This document shows, one piece after another, positions 37,738-45,636 of a stretch of DNA of 64,000 nucleotides; position 1 is the first letter of the stretch, and every line of letters begins with the position of its first letter. Both the position numbers and the translations under genes were made by a program. The stretch comes from Corynebacterium minutissimum (GTDB taxonomy: Bacteria > Actinomycetota > Actinomycetes > Mycobacteriales > Mycobacteriaceae), in contig NZ_JSEF01000006.1 of the NCBI RefSeq assembly GCF_000805675.1, forward strand, positions 124,001-188,000, read 5' to 3'. The notes beneath the pieces are model-generated. The model was not told the DNA's origin. It saw only the letters and a program-made list of their open reading frames with translations, and searched no databases.

Positions 37738-38295
37738 CTAGAAACGCTTGAGCATCACGTGGGCATCCGGGCGGCCCGGGACATCGATGTCGACGAAACC
37801 TTCGGATTCATACAGCTTGCGAGCGCTGGTGTTCTCCGGCTCAATCCACAGCGATACGGCGGGCGCCTCCTGTGCCTCGGCGAGGTCGCAGGTGTTGTGC
37901 AGGAGGCGTCGTCCAGCGCCTAAGCCCCTGTAGCGGGATTCCACAGCGAGGAAAAGCTCGGGGATTTCCTCCGGATCCAGGTCCGTGGCCCACTGAGACT
38001 CATCAAAAGGATCGGCCTCCGGATTGCCGGTGTAGGCAGCTCCCTTCGCTTCAGTGGTGTAATAGCGCAGCCACGCACCGCCGACGGGGACGCGGTGGCT
38101 GGAAATGGCGATGACGCCGCCGTCGACATGGGGAGACCATTCATCGACGTACATTCCCACGTCAGGCGTGTGGAAATCCCCGATATGGGCGTCCTCGTCA
38201 CCGAGGACATCGGCGAGGAAAAGGAGACGGGAGAGGTAGGTACGGTCGTGCTCCTTGGCCAACCGTACGCCGAACTCAGAATCGTTAACGCTCAT
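37738..38295 (-). CDS. GNAT family N-acetyltransferase
   Basis: A 185-residue acetyl-CoA-dependent transferase. The acetyl-CoA-binding loop is ESRYRGLGAGRRLLHNTCDLA (about residue 133), with the C-terminal strand-helix unit VSLWIEPENTSARKLYESEGF typical of the family. The substrate is unknown. ATG 38295 lies 11 bases downstream of the accBC stop, so the two are probably cotranscribed. The DUF4143 gene follows but has its own promoter. Confidence 0.87.
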   Translation of the reverse strand: MSVNDSEFGVRLAKEHDRTYLSRLLFLADVLGDEDAHIGDFHTPDVGMYVDEWSPHVDGGVIAISSHRVPVGGAWLRYYTTEAKGAAYTGNPEADPFDESQWATDLDPEEIPELFLAVESRYRGLGAGRRLLHNTCDLAEAQEAPAVSLWIEPENTSARKLYESEGFVDIDVPGRPDAHVMLKRF

Positions 38296-38306
38296 GCCTT
38301 CCGAGG

Positions 38307-40079
38307 CTACTTGATCTCCAGAATCGGTTCGCCCTTGTTGATCTGCGTGCCGGTGGATACCTTGAGGTCGGTCACGGTGCCGGACTTATGGGCCTTGACA
38401 GGGTTCTCCATCTTCATGGCCTCGAGCACCACGACGACCTCACCTTCTTCGACTTCCTGGCCCTCTTCGACGGCGACCTTGATGACGCTGCCCTGCATCG
38501 GCGCGGTCACGGCGTCGCCGGACACGTTTGCCGCCGCGCCCTTCCCGCGACGCTTCTTCGACTTCTTGCGCTTGTTGCCCCCGCCCAAGAGCAGGTTGCC
38601 CGGCAGGGCCACCTCGATGCGGCGGCCGCCGACCTCGACGACGAACTTCTGGGAGGCATCCTGTTCGTCGTCCTCGGTAACGTCAGCGGTGTCGGTGTAC
38701 TCGGGCAGCTCGTTGACCCACTCTTCCTCGATCCACTTGGTGTAGACCGTGAAGTTGCCGTCCTCGGCGGTGAAGGCAGGATCGGTGAGGATTGCCTGGT
38801 GGAAGGGGATAACCGTGGGCAGGCCCTCGATACGATACTCAGACAGGGCGCGGCGGGCACGCGCAATGGCAGTCGCGCGGTCCGGGCCCCAGACGATGAG
38901 CTTGGCCAGCATGGAATCGAACTGGCCACCAATGACGGAACCTTCGCGCACGCCGGAGTCCATGCGCACGCCCGGGCCGGAAGGCTCGGAGTAAGTGGCG
39001 ACGGTTCCGGGGGCCGGCATGAAGCCCGCGGCGGCGTCCTCGCCATTGATGCGGAATTCGATGGCGTGGCCGTGCGGAGCCGGGTCCTCGGAGATGGAGA
39101 GCTCACGGCCCTCCGCGATGCGGAACTGCTCGCGCACCAGGTCGAAGCCAGTGGTTTCCTCGGTAACGGGGTGCTCCACCTGGAGGCGCGTGTTGACCTC
39201 AAGGAAGGAGATGAGGCCATCGGCGCCGACCAGGTATTCCACGGTGCCGGCGCCGTAGTAGCCGGCCTCGCGGCAGATGCGCTTGGCCGATTCGTGGATG
39301 GAAGCGCGCTGCTCATCGGTGAGGAAGGGGGCAGGGGCTTCCTCGACGAGCTTCTGGAAGCGGCGCTGCAGGGAGCAGTCGCGGGTGCCCATGACGACGA
39401 CATTGCCGTGCTGGTCGGCGAGGACCTGAGCCTCGACGTGGCGGGCCTTATCCAGGTAGCGCTCGACAAAGCACTCACCACGGCCGAAAGCGGTGACGGC
39501 CTCGCGCGTGGCGGACTCGTAGAGGTCCTTGATCTCCTCGCGGGTGTGCGCGACCTTCATGCCGCGACCACCGCCGCCGAAGGCGGCCTTGATGGCAACG
39601 GGGAGGCCGTGCTCATCAGCGAAGGCCTCGACCTCCTCCGCGCTGGCAACGGGGTCCTTGGTGCCCGGGGCCATAGGGGCGTCGGCGCGCTCGGCAATGT
39701 GACGGGCGGTGACCTTGTCGCCCAACTCCGCAATGGACTTTGGCGATGGGCCAATCCAGGTCAGGCCGGCATCGATGACGGCCTGGGCAAAGTCGGCGTT
39801 TTCGGAGAGGAAGCCATAGCCGGGGTGGATGGCGTCGGCGCCGGATTTGGTGGCGGCGTCGAGAAGCTTGCTGAAGTCGAGGTACGACTCTGCGGAGTTC
39901 TGGCCGCCGAGGGCAAAGGCTTCGTCGGCAAGCGTGACGAATGGGGCATCGGCGTCAGGCTCTGCATAGACGGCTACGGATGCAATTCCCGCGTCACGAG
40001 CCGCACGAATAATGCGGACCGCAATCTCACCGCGGTTGGCCACGAGGACCTTGGTGATGTTCTTGGTTTCAACTGCCAC
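38307..40079 (-). CDS. accBC: Acyl-CoA carboxylase alpha subunit (biotin carboxylase plus biotin carrier)
   Basis: The 590-residue alpha subunit shared by acetyl- and propionyl-CoA carboxylases. The biotin carboxylase part (about 1-450) starts [19 protein letters not shown] and has [12 protein letters not shown] and [19 protein letters not shown] linker rich in Lys/Arg leads to the C-terminal biotinyl domain with [14 protein letters not shown]. It would pair with AccD1 (47017-48630) and AccE (45434-45628) to make malonyl-CoA. The GTG at 40079 is chosen because a GGAGGAGGG ribosome-binding site precedes it and the length then matches the C. glutamicum protein. The GNAT gene follows. Confidence 0.97.
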   Translation of the reverse strand: MAVETKNITKVLVANRGEIAVRIIRAARDAGIASVAVYAEPDADAPFVTLADEAFALGGQNSAESYLDFSKLLDAATKSGADAIHPGYGFLSENADFAQAVIDAGLTWIGPSPKSIAELGDKVTARHIAERADAPMAPGTKDPVASAEEVEAFADEHGLPVAIKAAFGGGGRGMKVAHTREEIKDLYESATREAVTAFGRGECFVERYLDKARHVEAQVLADQHGNVVVMGTRDCSLQRRFQKLVEEAPAPFLTDEQRASIHESAKRICREAGYYGAGTVEYLVGADGLISFLEVNTRLQVEHPVTEETTGFDLVREQFRIAEGRELSISEDPAPHGHAIEFRINGEDAAAGFMPAPGTVATYSEPSGPGVRMDSGVREGSVIGGQFDSMLAKLIVWGPDRATAIARARRALSEYRIEGLPTVIPFHQAILTDPAFTAEDGNFTVYTKWIEEEWVNELPEYTDTADVTEDDEQDASQKFVVEVGGRRIEVALPGNLLLGGGNKRKKSKKRRGKGAAANVSGDAVTAPMQGSVIKVAVEEGQEVEEGEVVVVLEAMKMENPVKAHKSGTVTDLKVSTGTQINKGEPILEIK

Positions 40080-40175
40080 GGCAGGAACCCTCCTCCATGA
40101 TTTCTGATAGGACTGCGTACTATTCTTGCACACCAAAACATGAGGATACCGTCACATCTTGGTTTCGTGTCAAAA

Positions 40176-40205
40176 AATAAACCCGCACCAGTAAGGATGC
40201 GGGTT
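40176..40205 (-). terminator. Terminator of the rhodanese gene
   Basis: On the minus strand AACCCGCA and TGCGGGTT pair around a 10-nt loop and are followed by TATTTTTTG, 15 bases after the stop at 40221. It separates this gene from accBC. Confidence 0.88.
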
Positions 40206-40220
40206 CATTTCGGCGTGTTG

Positions 40221-41081
40221 TTAGCGCTCAACCGGCATACGCACCATGTTGCCCCACTCGGCCCAGGAACCGTCGTAGACGCGCGGGTTGTCGAAGCCAA
40301 GCAGGTATTTAAGGACAAACCACGTGTGGGCTGCCTGGGCGCCAACGTGGGAGTAGAGGATGGTCTCGGTCGCTGGCTCGAGTTCGCCGTAGTTGACCTT
40401 GAGCTCGCTGAGCGCGCGGAAGCAACCGTTGGGGTAGATCGCGCGATCCCATTCTAGGTTTGCCGCACCAGGGATGTGGCCGTAGGTCATCGTGGTGCCG
40501 TAAGGCGACTCGCCATTGCCGGATTCGCGGGTGGCCTCGCCGCAGAATTCCTCCGGGCTGCGAGTGTCTACCAACGTGGCTTCTGAAGAGCGCAGTTCGT
40601 CAACGAAGACGCGTGCGGAATCGTCGCGGGTGACCTCGGGGTAGGAGGAGGTGGTGGGCTCGGGCACCATGAAAGAGGTATCGCGTTCTTCAGACATCCA
40701 GGCGTCACGTCCGCCGTCGAGCAGCCGGACGTCCGGGTGGCCGTATAGTTCGAAGACCCACAGGGCAAAGGCGGCCCACCAGTTGGACTTATCGCCGTAG
40801 AGGATGACGGTGTCGTCGCGCTCAATGCCCTTGGAGCGAAGAAGCTCGGCGAAAGCTTCCTCATTGATGATGTCTCGCGTGGTGCTATCGAGCAGTTCCG
40901 TCTGGAAATTAATGCGGATGGCGGTTGGGATGTGGCCAATGTCGTAGAGGAGAGAATCCTCATCGACTTCGACGACGCGTAGGCCATTGACGCCCAGACG
41001 CGCGGACAGCCACGGGGCGGAAACGAGACGCTCGGGGTGCGCGTACTCCTGGAAAGGGGGATTCGGGTCGAACTCGGCCAC
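40221..41081 (-). CDS. thtR: Two-domain rhodanese-like protein with Ser in place of the catalytic Cys
   Basis: A 286-residue tandem rhodanese homologue at the position of C. glutamicum thiosulfate sulfurtransferase. The N-terminal domain has DEDSLLYDIGHIPTAIRIN, and the C-terminal domain has LVDTRSPEEFCGE, YGHIPGAANLEWD and SWAEWGN. The active-site loop, normally CRIGERS, reads YSHVGAQAAHTWFVL; the codon at 40350-40352 is TCC, so residue 244 is Ser. Sulfur transfer through a persulfide would be lost unless another cysteine acts. The start is GTG at 41081 with AGGTAGG. It is monocistronic with its own terminator. Confidence 0.85.
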   Translation of the reverse strand: MAEFDPNPPFQEYAHPERLVSAPWLSARLGVNGLRVVEVDEDSLLYDIGHIPTAIRINFQTELLDSTTRDIINEEAFAELLRSKGIERDDTVILYGDKSNWWAAFALWVFELYGHPDVRLLDGGRDAWMSEERDTSFMVPEPTTSSYPEVTRDDSARVFVDELRSSEATLVDTRSPEEFCGEATRESGNGESPYGTTMTYGHIPGAANLEWDRAIYPNGCFRALSELKVNYGELEPATETILYSHVGAQAAHTWFVLKYLLGFDNPRVYDGSWAEWGNMVRMPVER

Positions 41082-41362
41082 GGTCCACCTACCTTTCTCG
41101 TTGCGAGGGGGACGGTCGTCTCAACCTTAGCGCGCTTCGCTCATAAGTGGTCACTCAAGAGAAACTTTTGTGGTGTTGGATACATTTAGCTAGTGGTATT
41201 TTCCACGGCACAGGCACTGGTTATAACAAGAGTGCTGGTCAGGAGCTTTGCGGGGCGGATGAGCACGCCTTTTAGTGGAAAATGCTTGTTCAGCGCGCGA
41301 CGCAAACCTGGGTTATTTTAAGAGGTGACCCCCACATAAATACCCAACGAAAGGGAATCGCT

Positions 41363-42421
41363 GTGCATAAGGCAATCGTCGTCTTCGAGGTTGAGGGCGG
41401 ATCCGACAAGCAGATCAACGGCCACCGCAAGGACACCATGCCCATCGTCGACAGCATCAAGGATGCTGGCTGGCACGCAGAGGTAGTTTTCTACCGCCCC
41501 GAGTGGTCTGAGCAGCTCTTCGAGTACGTCTCTGAGAACTTCGATGCCTACATTTCCCGCGTCAACCCCGGCAACATTCCGGGCGGCGAGAAGGGCTACT
41601 TCGACCTGCTCACCAAGCTGTCTGAGGCCGGCCTGGTTGGCATGTCCACGCCGTACGAGATGATGGCCTACGGTGCTAAGGACGCCTTGGTCAAGCTCAA
41701 CGACACCGACCTTGTGCCGTCCGACACCGCTGCCTACTACGACGTCGAGTCCTTCCACAACACGTTCCCGACCTCCCTGTCCTACGGCGAGCGCGTGCTC
41801 AAGCAGAACCGTGGTTCCACTGGCTCCGGCATCTGGCGTGTGCGCCTGGCTGACGAAAAGCTGGCCGAGTCCGTCGAGCCGGGCACCGCACTGCCGCTCG
41901 ACACCAAGATCAAGTGCACCGAGGCTGTGGACAACCACACCGAGGAGCGCGAACTCGGCGAATTTATGGACTTCTGCGACCAGTACATCATCGGTGACAA
42001 CGGCATGCTCGTGGATATGCGCTTCATGCCACGCATCGTCGAAGGCGAGATCCGCATCCTCCTCGTCGGCCCAGACCCAGTCTTCGTGGTGCACAAGAAG
42101 CCGGCTGAGGGCGGTGACGCCTTCTCCGCCACCCTGTTCTCTGGTGCTAAGTACACCTACCAGAAGCCGGAGGAGTGGCAGGAGCTCGTCGACATGTTCG
42201 CTGAGGTCCGCCCGGTCATCGCTGAAAAGCTCGGTGGCGACAACATCCCGCTGATTTGGACTGCAGACTTCATGCTGGCAGACGGTGAGAACGGCGAGGA
42301 CACCTACGTCCTTGGTGAAATCAACTGCTCCTGCGTGGGCTTTACCTCGGAGCTCGACATGGGCATCCAGGAGAAGGTGGCCGCTGAAGCCATCAAGCGC
42401 GTTGAGGCCAAGCACGCCTAA
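41363..42421 (+). CDS. ATP-grasp-like protein of the Cj0069 family
   Basis: A 352-residue soluble protein. ATP-grasp features are visible: LVGMSTPYEMMAYGAKDALVKL as the substrate-side helix, RVLKQNRGSTGSGIWRVRL as the nucleotide-binding strand-loop, and LGEINCSCVGFTS near the end as a metal-binding Glu/Asn strand. Which ligands are joined is unknown. The start is GTG at 41363, 6 bases after AAAGGGA. An upstream extension to 41282 is not supported. It is a single gene ended by a clear terminator. Confidence 0.7.
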   Translation: MHKAIVVFEVEGGSDKQINGHRKDTMPIVDSIKDAGWHAEVVFYRPEWSEQLFEYVSENFDAYISRVNPGNIPGGEKGYFDLLTKLSEAGLVGMSTPYEMMAYGAKDALVKLNDTDLVPSDTAAYYDVESFHNTFPTSLSYGERVLKQNRGSTGSGIWRVRLADEKLAESVEPGTALPLDTKIKCTEAVDNHTEERELGEFMDFCDQYIIGDNGMLVDMRFMPRIVEGEIRILLVGPDPVFVVHKKPAEGGDAFSATLFSGAKYTYQKPEEWQELVDMFAEVRPVIAEKLGGDNIPLIWTADFMLADGENGEDTYVLGEINCSCVGFTSELDMGIQEKVAAEAIKRVEAKHA

Positions 42422-42434
42422 GCGTTCATCCGTG

Positions 42435-42462
42435 AATCCCTCGCCTTCGGCGGGGGATTTTC
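42435..42462 (+). terminator. Terminator of the ATP-grasp-like gene
   Basis: AATCCCTCGCC and GGCGGGGGATT form an 11-bp stem with one G-U pair and a TTC loop, followed by TTTTCC. Confidence 0.9.
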
Positions 42463-42614
42463 CTGTTTCGGGGCTTAGGGTGGATTCCAGCGTTGTGGGG
42501 CGCGTTCCCCAATGAGCGCTGCCAGTGAGCCGGATCTCAGGTACCTTCGGAGAAGTAAAAATTACACGAATGTGTACTGCTCTGCGATTTTCTCTGTGAA
42601 AGGACAACCGAGCG

Positions 42615-44042
42615 ATGACTAACCCCAACCAGTTCGGCGAGAACGGCGACAACAACGATCCTTCCAACCAGGGTTTTGGTAGCGGCTTCGGCAGCGGCTT
42701 TGGCTCTGATTTCAACCCGAACAATCCGGCGCCGGACCATTCCGCTGAGGGCTCCGCCGCAGCAGAGAACGGTTCCGCCACCGACAATTCCCAGCAGGAT
42801 TTCGGTGAAGGCTTTGGCAGTGGCTACGGCAATGACAATGCTGCTGCTGGTTGGGGCTACCCGGGTGCTCCGTCCAACTCCAACTCTGGCTTCGGTTGGG
42901 GCGGACAGGCTGGGTACGGCGATTACTCCCAGACTCCGTCTGAGCCTGCGCAGACCAATGAGCCTGCGCAGACCAATAAGCCTGCTGATTCGGCCGCATC
43001 GGCGGATTCTGACTCCTCGTACTCTGAGTCTTCCTCCTCTTCGGCGTCCGCTTCGTCTGATTCTGCGTTCGCCTCAGAGACTGCAGCACGTGACTCGGCT
43101 TCTTCCGACGCAGGAGCGTCTTTTGGTGATTCCGGTTCCGCTGTACCGGCTTCCGAGTCCTATGGTTCGGCTCAGGGCGCTTCCTATGGCTCTTCCCAGG
43201 GCTTCGGTGTGGAGTCTTCCTCCAGCAATGCCGACGGTGCCGCCAACTCCTCGAACGCTGACTACTCTGCACGCTCCGCTGACTATGGCTCGTCCAACCA
43301 GAGCTTTGGCGCTCAGAACGCAAGCTTCGGTAGCTCTTCGGCCCTCGGTCAGGGCTATGGCTTCGGTGGCCAGCAGCAGACGGAAGGCTTTGGCGCTCAA
43401 GCCTCTCAGGATTCCCAGGCAGTACAGTCCTTTGAGTCCTCACAGGGCGAGCACGCTAACCAGAACGCAGGTTTCGGCGGCTTCTCCCAGCAGCAGGGCT
43501 TTGCCGCGCAGAACAACGGATTCGGTGAGCAGCCGCAGAACCAAGGCTTTGGTGACCAGAACTCTGGCTTTGGCCAGCAGGACCAGAACCAGGGCTTTGC
43601 CGCACAGAACAATGGATTCGGTGAGCAGTCACAGAACCAGGGCTTCGGCGACCAGAACTCGCCGTTCGCCGCCCCGGCGCCGCAGCAGAACAATCAGTCC
43701 GCTGGTTCCTCTAGCAAGGGCTCTGGCTTCTTCAGCGCGCTGTTTGATTTCTCCTTCAAGGACTTCATTACCCTGAAGTTCGCTTCTGTCATTTACATTC
43801 TCGCCGTGGCTTTCGGTGCCTTCCTATGGGCAATCGCTCTAATCGGCGCTCTCGTTTCATTCTCTAACGGCTTTGGAAACGGTTTCGCTGCGCTGTTGGG
43901 AGCCATCATCGTCGGAGGTATCTCCTTCCTCCTCTACGTCATCCAAATCCGCCTCGTGTTGGAGTTCTTCGCGGCCAACATCCGTACCGCGCAGAACACC
44001 AGTGAGCTTGTAGCCAAGGCAGAAAGCGATGACAAGGAGTAA
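42615..44042 (+). CDS. FG/Q/N/S-rich low-complexity protein with C-terminal DUF4282 membrane domain
   Basis: A 475-residue protein. Residues 1 to about 365 are low-complexity: Gly-Phe repeats (GFGSGFGSGFG), Ser-rich tracts and repeated QNQGFGDQNSGFGQQDQ-like blocks, likely disordered. The C-terminal 100 residues (KDFITLKFASVIYILAVAFG with a second helix LLGAIIVGGISFLLYVI) match DUF4282, a two-helix membrane domain. The protein would be tethered to the membrane with a long flexible arm, but its role is unknown. A 71-bp direct repeat codes part of the arm. The start is ATG 42615 after GAAAGGA. Downstream lies a hairpin-rich convergent gap. Confidence 0.8.
   Translation: MTNPNQFGENGDNNDPSNQGFGSGFGSGFGSDFNPNNPAPDHSAEGSAAAENGSATDNSQQDFGEGFGSGYGNDNAAAGWGYPGAPSNSNSGFGWGGQAGYGDYSQTPSEPAQTNEPAQTNKPADSAASADSDSSYSESSSSSASASSDSAFASETAARDSASSDAGASFGDSGSAVPASESYGSAQGASYGSSQGFGVESSSSNADGAANSSNADYSARSADYGSSNQSFGAQNASFGSSSALGQGYGFGGQQQTEGFGAQASQDSQAVQSFESSQGEHANQNAGFGGFSQQQGFAAQNNGFGEQPQNQGFGDQNSGFGQQDQNQGFAAQNNGFGEQSQNQGFGDQNSPFAAPAPQQNNQSAGSSSKGSGFFSALFDFSFKDFITLKFASVIYILAVAFGAFLWAIALIGALVSFSNGFGNGFAALLGAIIVGGISFLLYVIQIRLVLEFFAANIRTAQNTSELVAKAESDDKE
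43494..43660 (+). repeat. 71-bp direct repeat within the low-complexity coding region
   Basis: Copies at 43494-43564 and 43590-43660 differ at only a few third positions and are offset by 96 bp (in frame). Each encodes a Gln-Gly-Phe/Asn-rich block. This is a recent internal duplication, prone to length change. Confidence 0.9.
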
Positions 44043-44075
44043 ATCCTTAGCACGGTAGTCACTCCGATAACAGCA

Positions 44076-44112
44076 ATCCCCGCGACCTCGAATGTGTGAG
44101 GGCCGCGGGGAT
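44076..44112 (+). terminator. Probable terminator of the DUF4282 gene
   Basis: ATCCCCGCG and CGCGGGGAT pair, extended inward by CCTC and GAGG with a small bulge, and are followed by GTTGTCT. It lies 34 bases after the stop. Confidence 0.7.
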
Positions 44113-44187
44113 GTTGTCTGCTAACAGGGCGCGTGGCGAGGGTGAACCGCAGTCGCCGTAAAAGGTTTCAGTCAGAAGGTTTAGGTG

Positions 44188-44261
44188 AGATGGTTTGCTT
44201 GGGGGCAAACAAACCATCTGCGGTGCTCTAGAAGGTTTACTTGCCCCCAGGGAAGCCTTCT
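44188..44261. repeat. Two adjacent inverted repeats in a convergent intergenic gap
   Basis: AGATGGTTTG (44188-44197) pairs perfectly with CAAACCATCT (44210-44219). AGAAGG (44230-44235) pairs with CCTTCT (44256-44261). The loop of the first (CTTGGGGGCAA) is also complementary to TTGCCCCCAG in the second. The rest of the gap 44043-44345 shows no gene. Confidence 0.6.
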
Positions 44262-44345
44262 GAGTCGAGCCGTTTGAATAGAACCATGTGTAGGGCGGGG
44301 AAACGGTGCTGAGGGAGTGAAAGCACCGCTGGGTGGGAAAGGTAA

Positions 44346-44762
44346 TTAGTCCAGCAAGGTTGCGACGCACTCGGGGTCGGCATCGGAGAGCATCTGGCGG
44401 ATGCGGTCATACTCCGCGTCCTCGCCGATAGCCTTCGCGGCGTGGCCAAGAGCAGCGATGGCACGCAGCACGCCTTGGTTGGGCTCGTGGGAGAAGGGGA
44501 CAGGGCCCCAGCCCTTCCAACCATTGCCGCGCAGGCGGTCGAGGCTGCGGTGGTAGCCGGTGCGCGCGTAGGCGTAGGCGGTGATGAAGGCGGTGGGCTC
44601 AGCGTCCTTGTGCTTGTCTAGTTCCTGCTCCGCCAGCAGTGCCCACAGCAGTGGCGAATCCGGGTGGGCGACAATTCCCGCGGTGAGATCGGAAGTGCTG
44701 TCAGCACCCGGATCGGCAGGCAGCTTGATGGGTTTTGGTGCGAGCATGTCTTTCATTTCCAT
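44346..44762 (-). CDS. DUF3151 family protein
   Basis: A 138-residue soluble protein (MEMKDMLAPKPIKLPADPGA) with a helical repeat-like body (SPLLWALLAEQEL, TAYAYARTGYHRSLDRLRGNG) and an acidic end, matching the actinobacterial DUF3151 family of unknown function. A much longer frame running back through maf is a shadow and is rejected. ATG 44762 lies 8 nt after TACAGT, so it is likely leaderless. It is last in the accD1-accD-accE-maf direction. Confidence 0.8.
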   Translation of the reverse strand: MEMKDMLAPKPIKLPADPGADSTSDLTAGIVAHPDSPLLWALLAEQELDKHKDAEPTAFITAYAYARTGYHRSLDRLRGNGWKGWGPVPFSHEPNQGVLRAIAALGHAAKAIGEDAEYDRIRQMLSDADPECVATLLD

Positions 44763-44838
44763 GCCGCCCCACTGTAGCCCTGTGGCGCCACGACCACCAC
44801 AGGGGGCCGAAACTAGAAGGATTCGCCTGAAACCGGGG

Positions 44839-45429
44839 CTAAGCCCAGAAGTCAGAAACGTTGAGCCCAAAGGAGTACAACGCGCGACGCAGCACCGGCA
44901 GCGAAAGCCCGATAACGGAGGAAGGATCGCCCTCAATGCGGTCGATGAACCAGCCGCCGAGGGCCTCCAGGGTAAAGGCACCGGCGCATTCGAGTGGCTC
45001 GCCGGTGTGGGCATAGGCCTCAATATCTGCGGAGCTGGCTTCGGCAAAGTGGACCGTCGTGCGCGAGGCCTCGACGAAGCGCTTATCGCCGTGGAGCACG
45101 CAATGCCCGGTGATGAGTTCCGCGGTACGCCCGGCCTGCGCATGCCAGCGCTCCACGGTGGCCTCGGGGGTGTGGGGTTTGCCTTGGAGGGAGCCGTCGA
45201 GAAGCAGCATGGAATCCCCGCCCACCACGACGTCCTCGGGATAGTCGGCAGCAATGGCCTCCGCCTTCGCGGCAGCCAAGGCACAGACGATCTCCGCGGG
45301 CTCAGCACCCGCCAGGCGCTCCTCGATAGCCCGCTCGTCCACGTGGGCCGGGGCGATGACCGGCTCCACGCCGGCGCTGCGCAGGATGGACAGGCGGGAC
45401 GGCGACTGGGAGGCGAGGACGAGGCGCAT
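44839..45429 (-). CDS. maf: Maf family nucleotide pyrophosphatase
   Basis: A 196-residue house-cleaning enzyme that hydrolyses non-canonical or modified nucleoside triphosphates. The N-terminal phosphate loop is LVLASQSPSRLSILRSAG, followed by VIAPAHVDE, VVVGGDSMLLLDG and a C-terminal EGDPSSVIGLSLP. ATG 45429 lies 4 bases after the accE stop, so the genes are transcribed together. The order accE-maf is conserved in corynebacteria. Confidence 0.92.
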   Translation of the reverse strand: MRLVLASQSPSRLSILRSAGVEPVIAPAHVDERAIEERLAGAEPAEIVCALAAAKAEAIAADYPEDVVVGGDSMLLLDGSLQGKPHTPEATVERWHAQAGRTAELITGHCVLHGDKRFVEASRTTVHFAEASSADIEAYAHTGEPLECAGAFTLEALGGWFIDRIEGDPSSVIGLSLPVLRRALYSFGLNVSDFWA

Positions 45430-45433
45430 GTGC

Positions 45434-45628
45434 TTAGTAGTAGCGGACGTTGCGGAATGCGGACGGGTTGAACACATCGCCCGGCTGGCCCCACAGGTTG
45501 CGCTCGGAGCGGGTATCGGCGGCCTTGGCGCGCGCCTCAGAATCGAGCTGGGTGAGCACCGTGGACAGTGCCGCGACCTCGGCGTCAGTAGGGTTGCCGC
45601 GCAGGACGGTAAACAGGGAATCAGACAT
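45434..45628 (-). CDS. accE: Acyl-CoA carboxylase epsilon subunit
   Basis: A 64-residue protein (MSDSLFTVLRGNPTDAEVAAL, ending in WGQPGDVFNPSAFRNVRYY). The Leu-Phe-Val-Gly-x-Pro strand followed by a helix and a C-terminal tail with Trp and Tyr residues is typical of the actinobacterial AccE/PccE subunit that stabilises the alpha-beta complex. It lies 8 bases after the AccD-like gene, with GAGG before the ATG, and 4 bases before maf. Confidence 0.92.
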   Translation of the reverse strand: MSDSLFTVLRGNPTDAEVAALSTVLTQLDSEARAKAADTRSERNLWGQPGDVFNPSAFRNVRYY

Positions 45629-45636
45629 GGATACCT

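Noticed and set aside
38388-40100. Open frame (570 codons) on the plus strand across accBC
   Set aside because: Shadow of the accBC coding strand; no recognisable domain.
44346-45494. A 382-codon minus-strand frame joining an out-of-frame reading of maf to DUF3151
   Set aside because: Only the last 138 codons resemble a protein family, and a -10 box marks the start at 44762.
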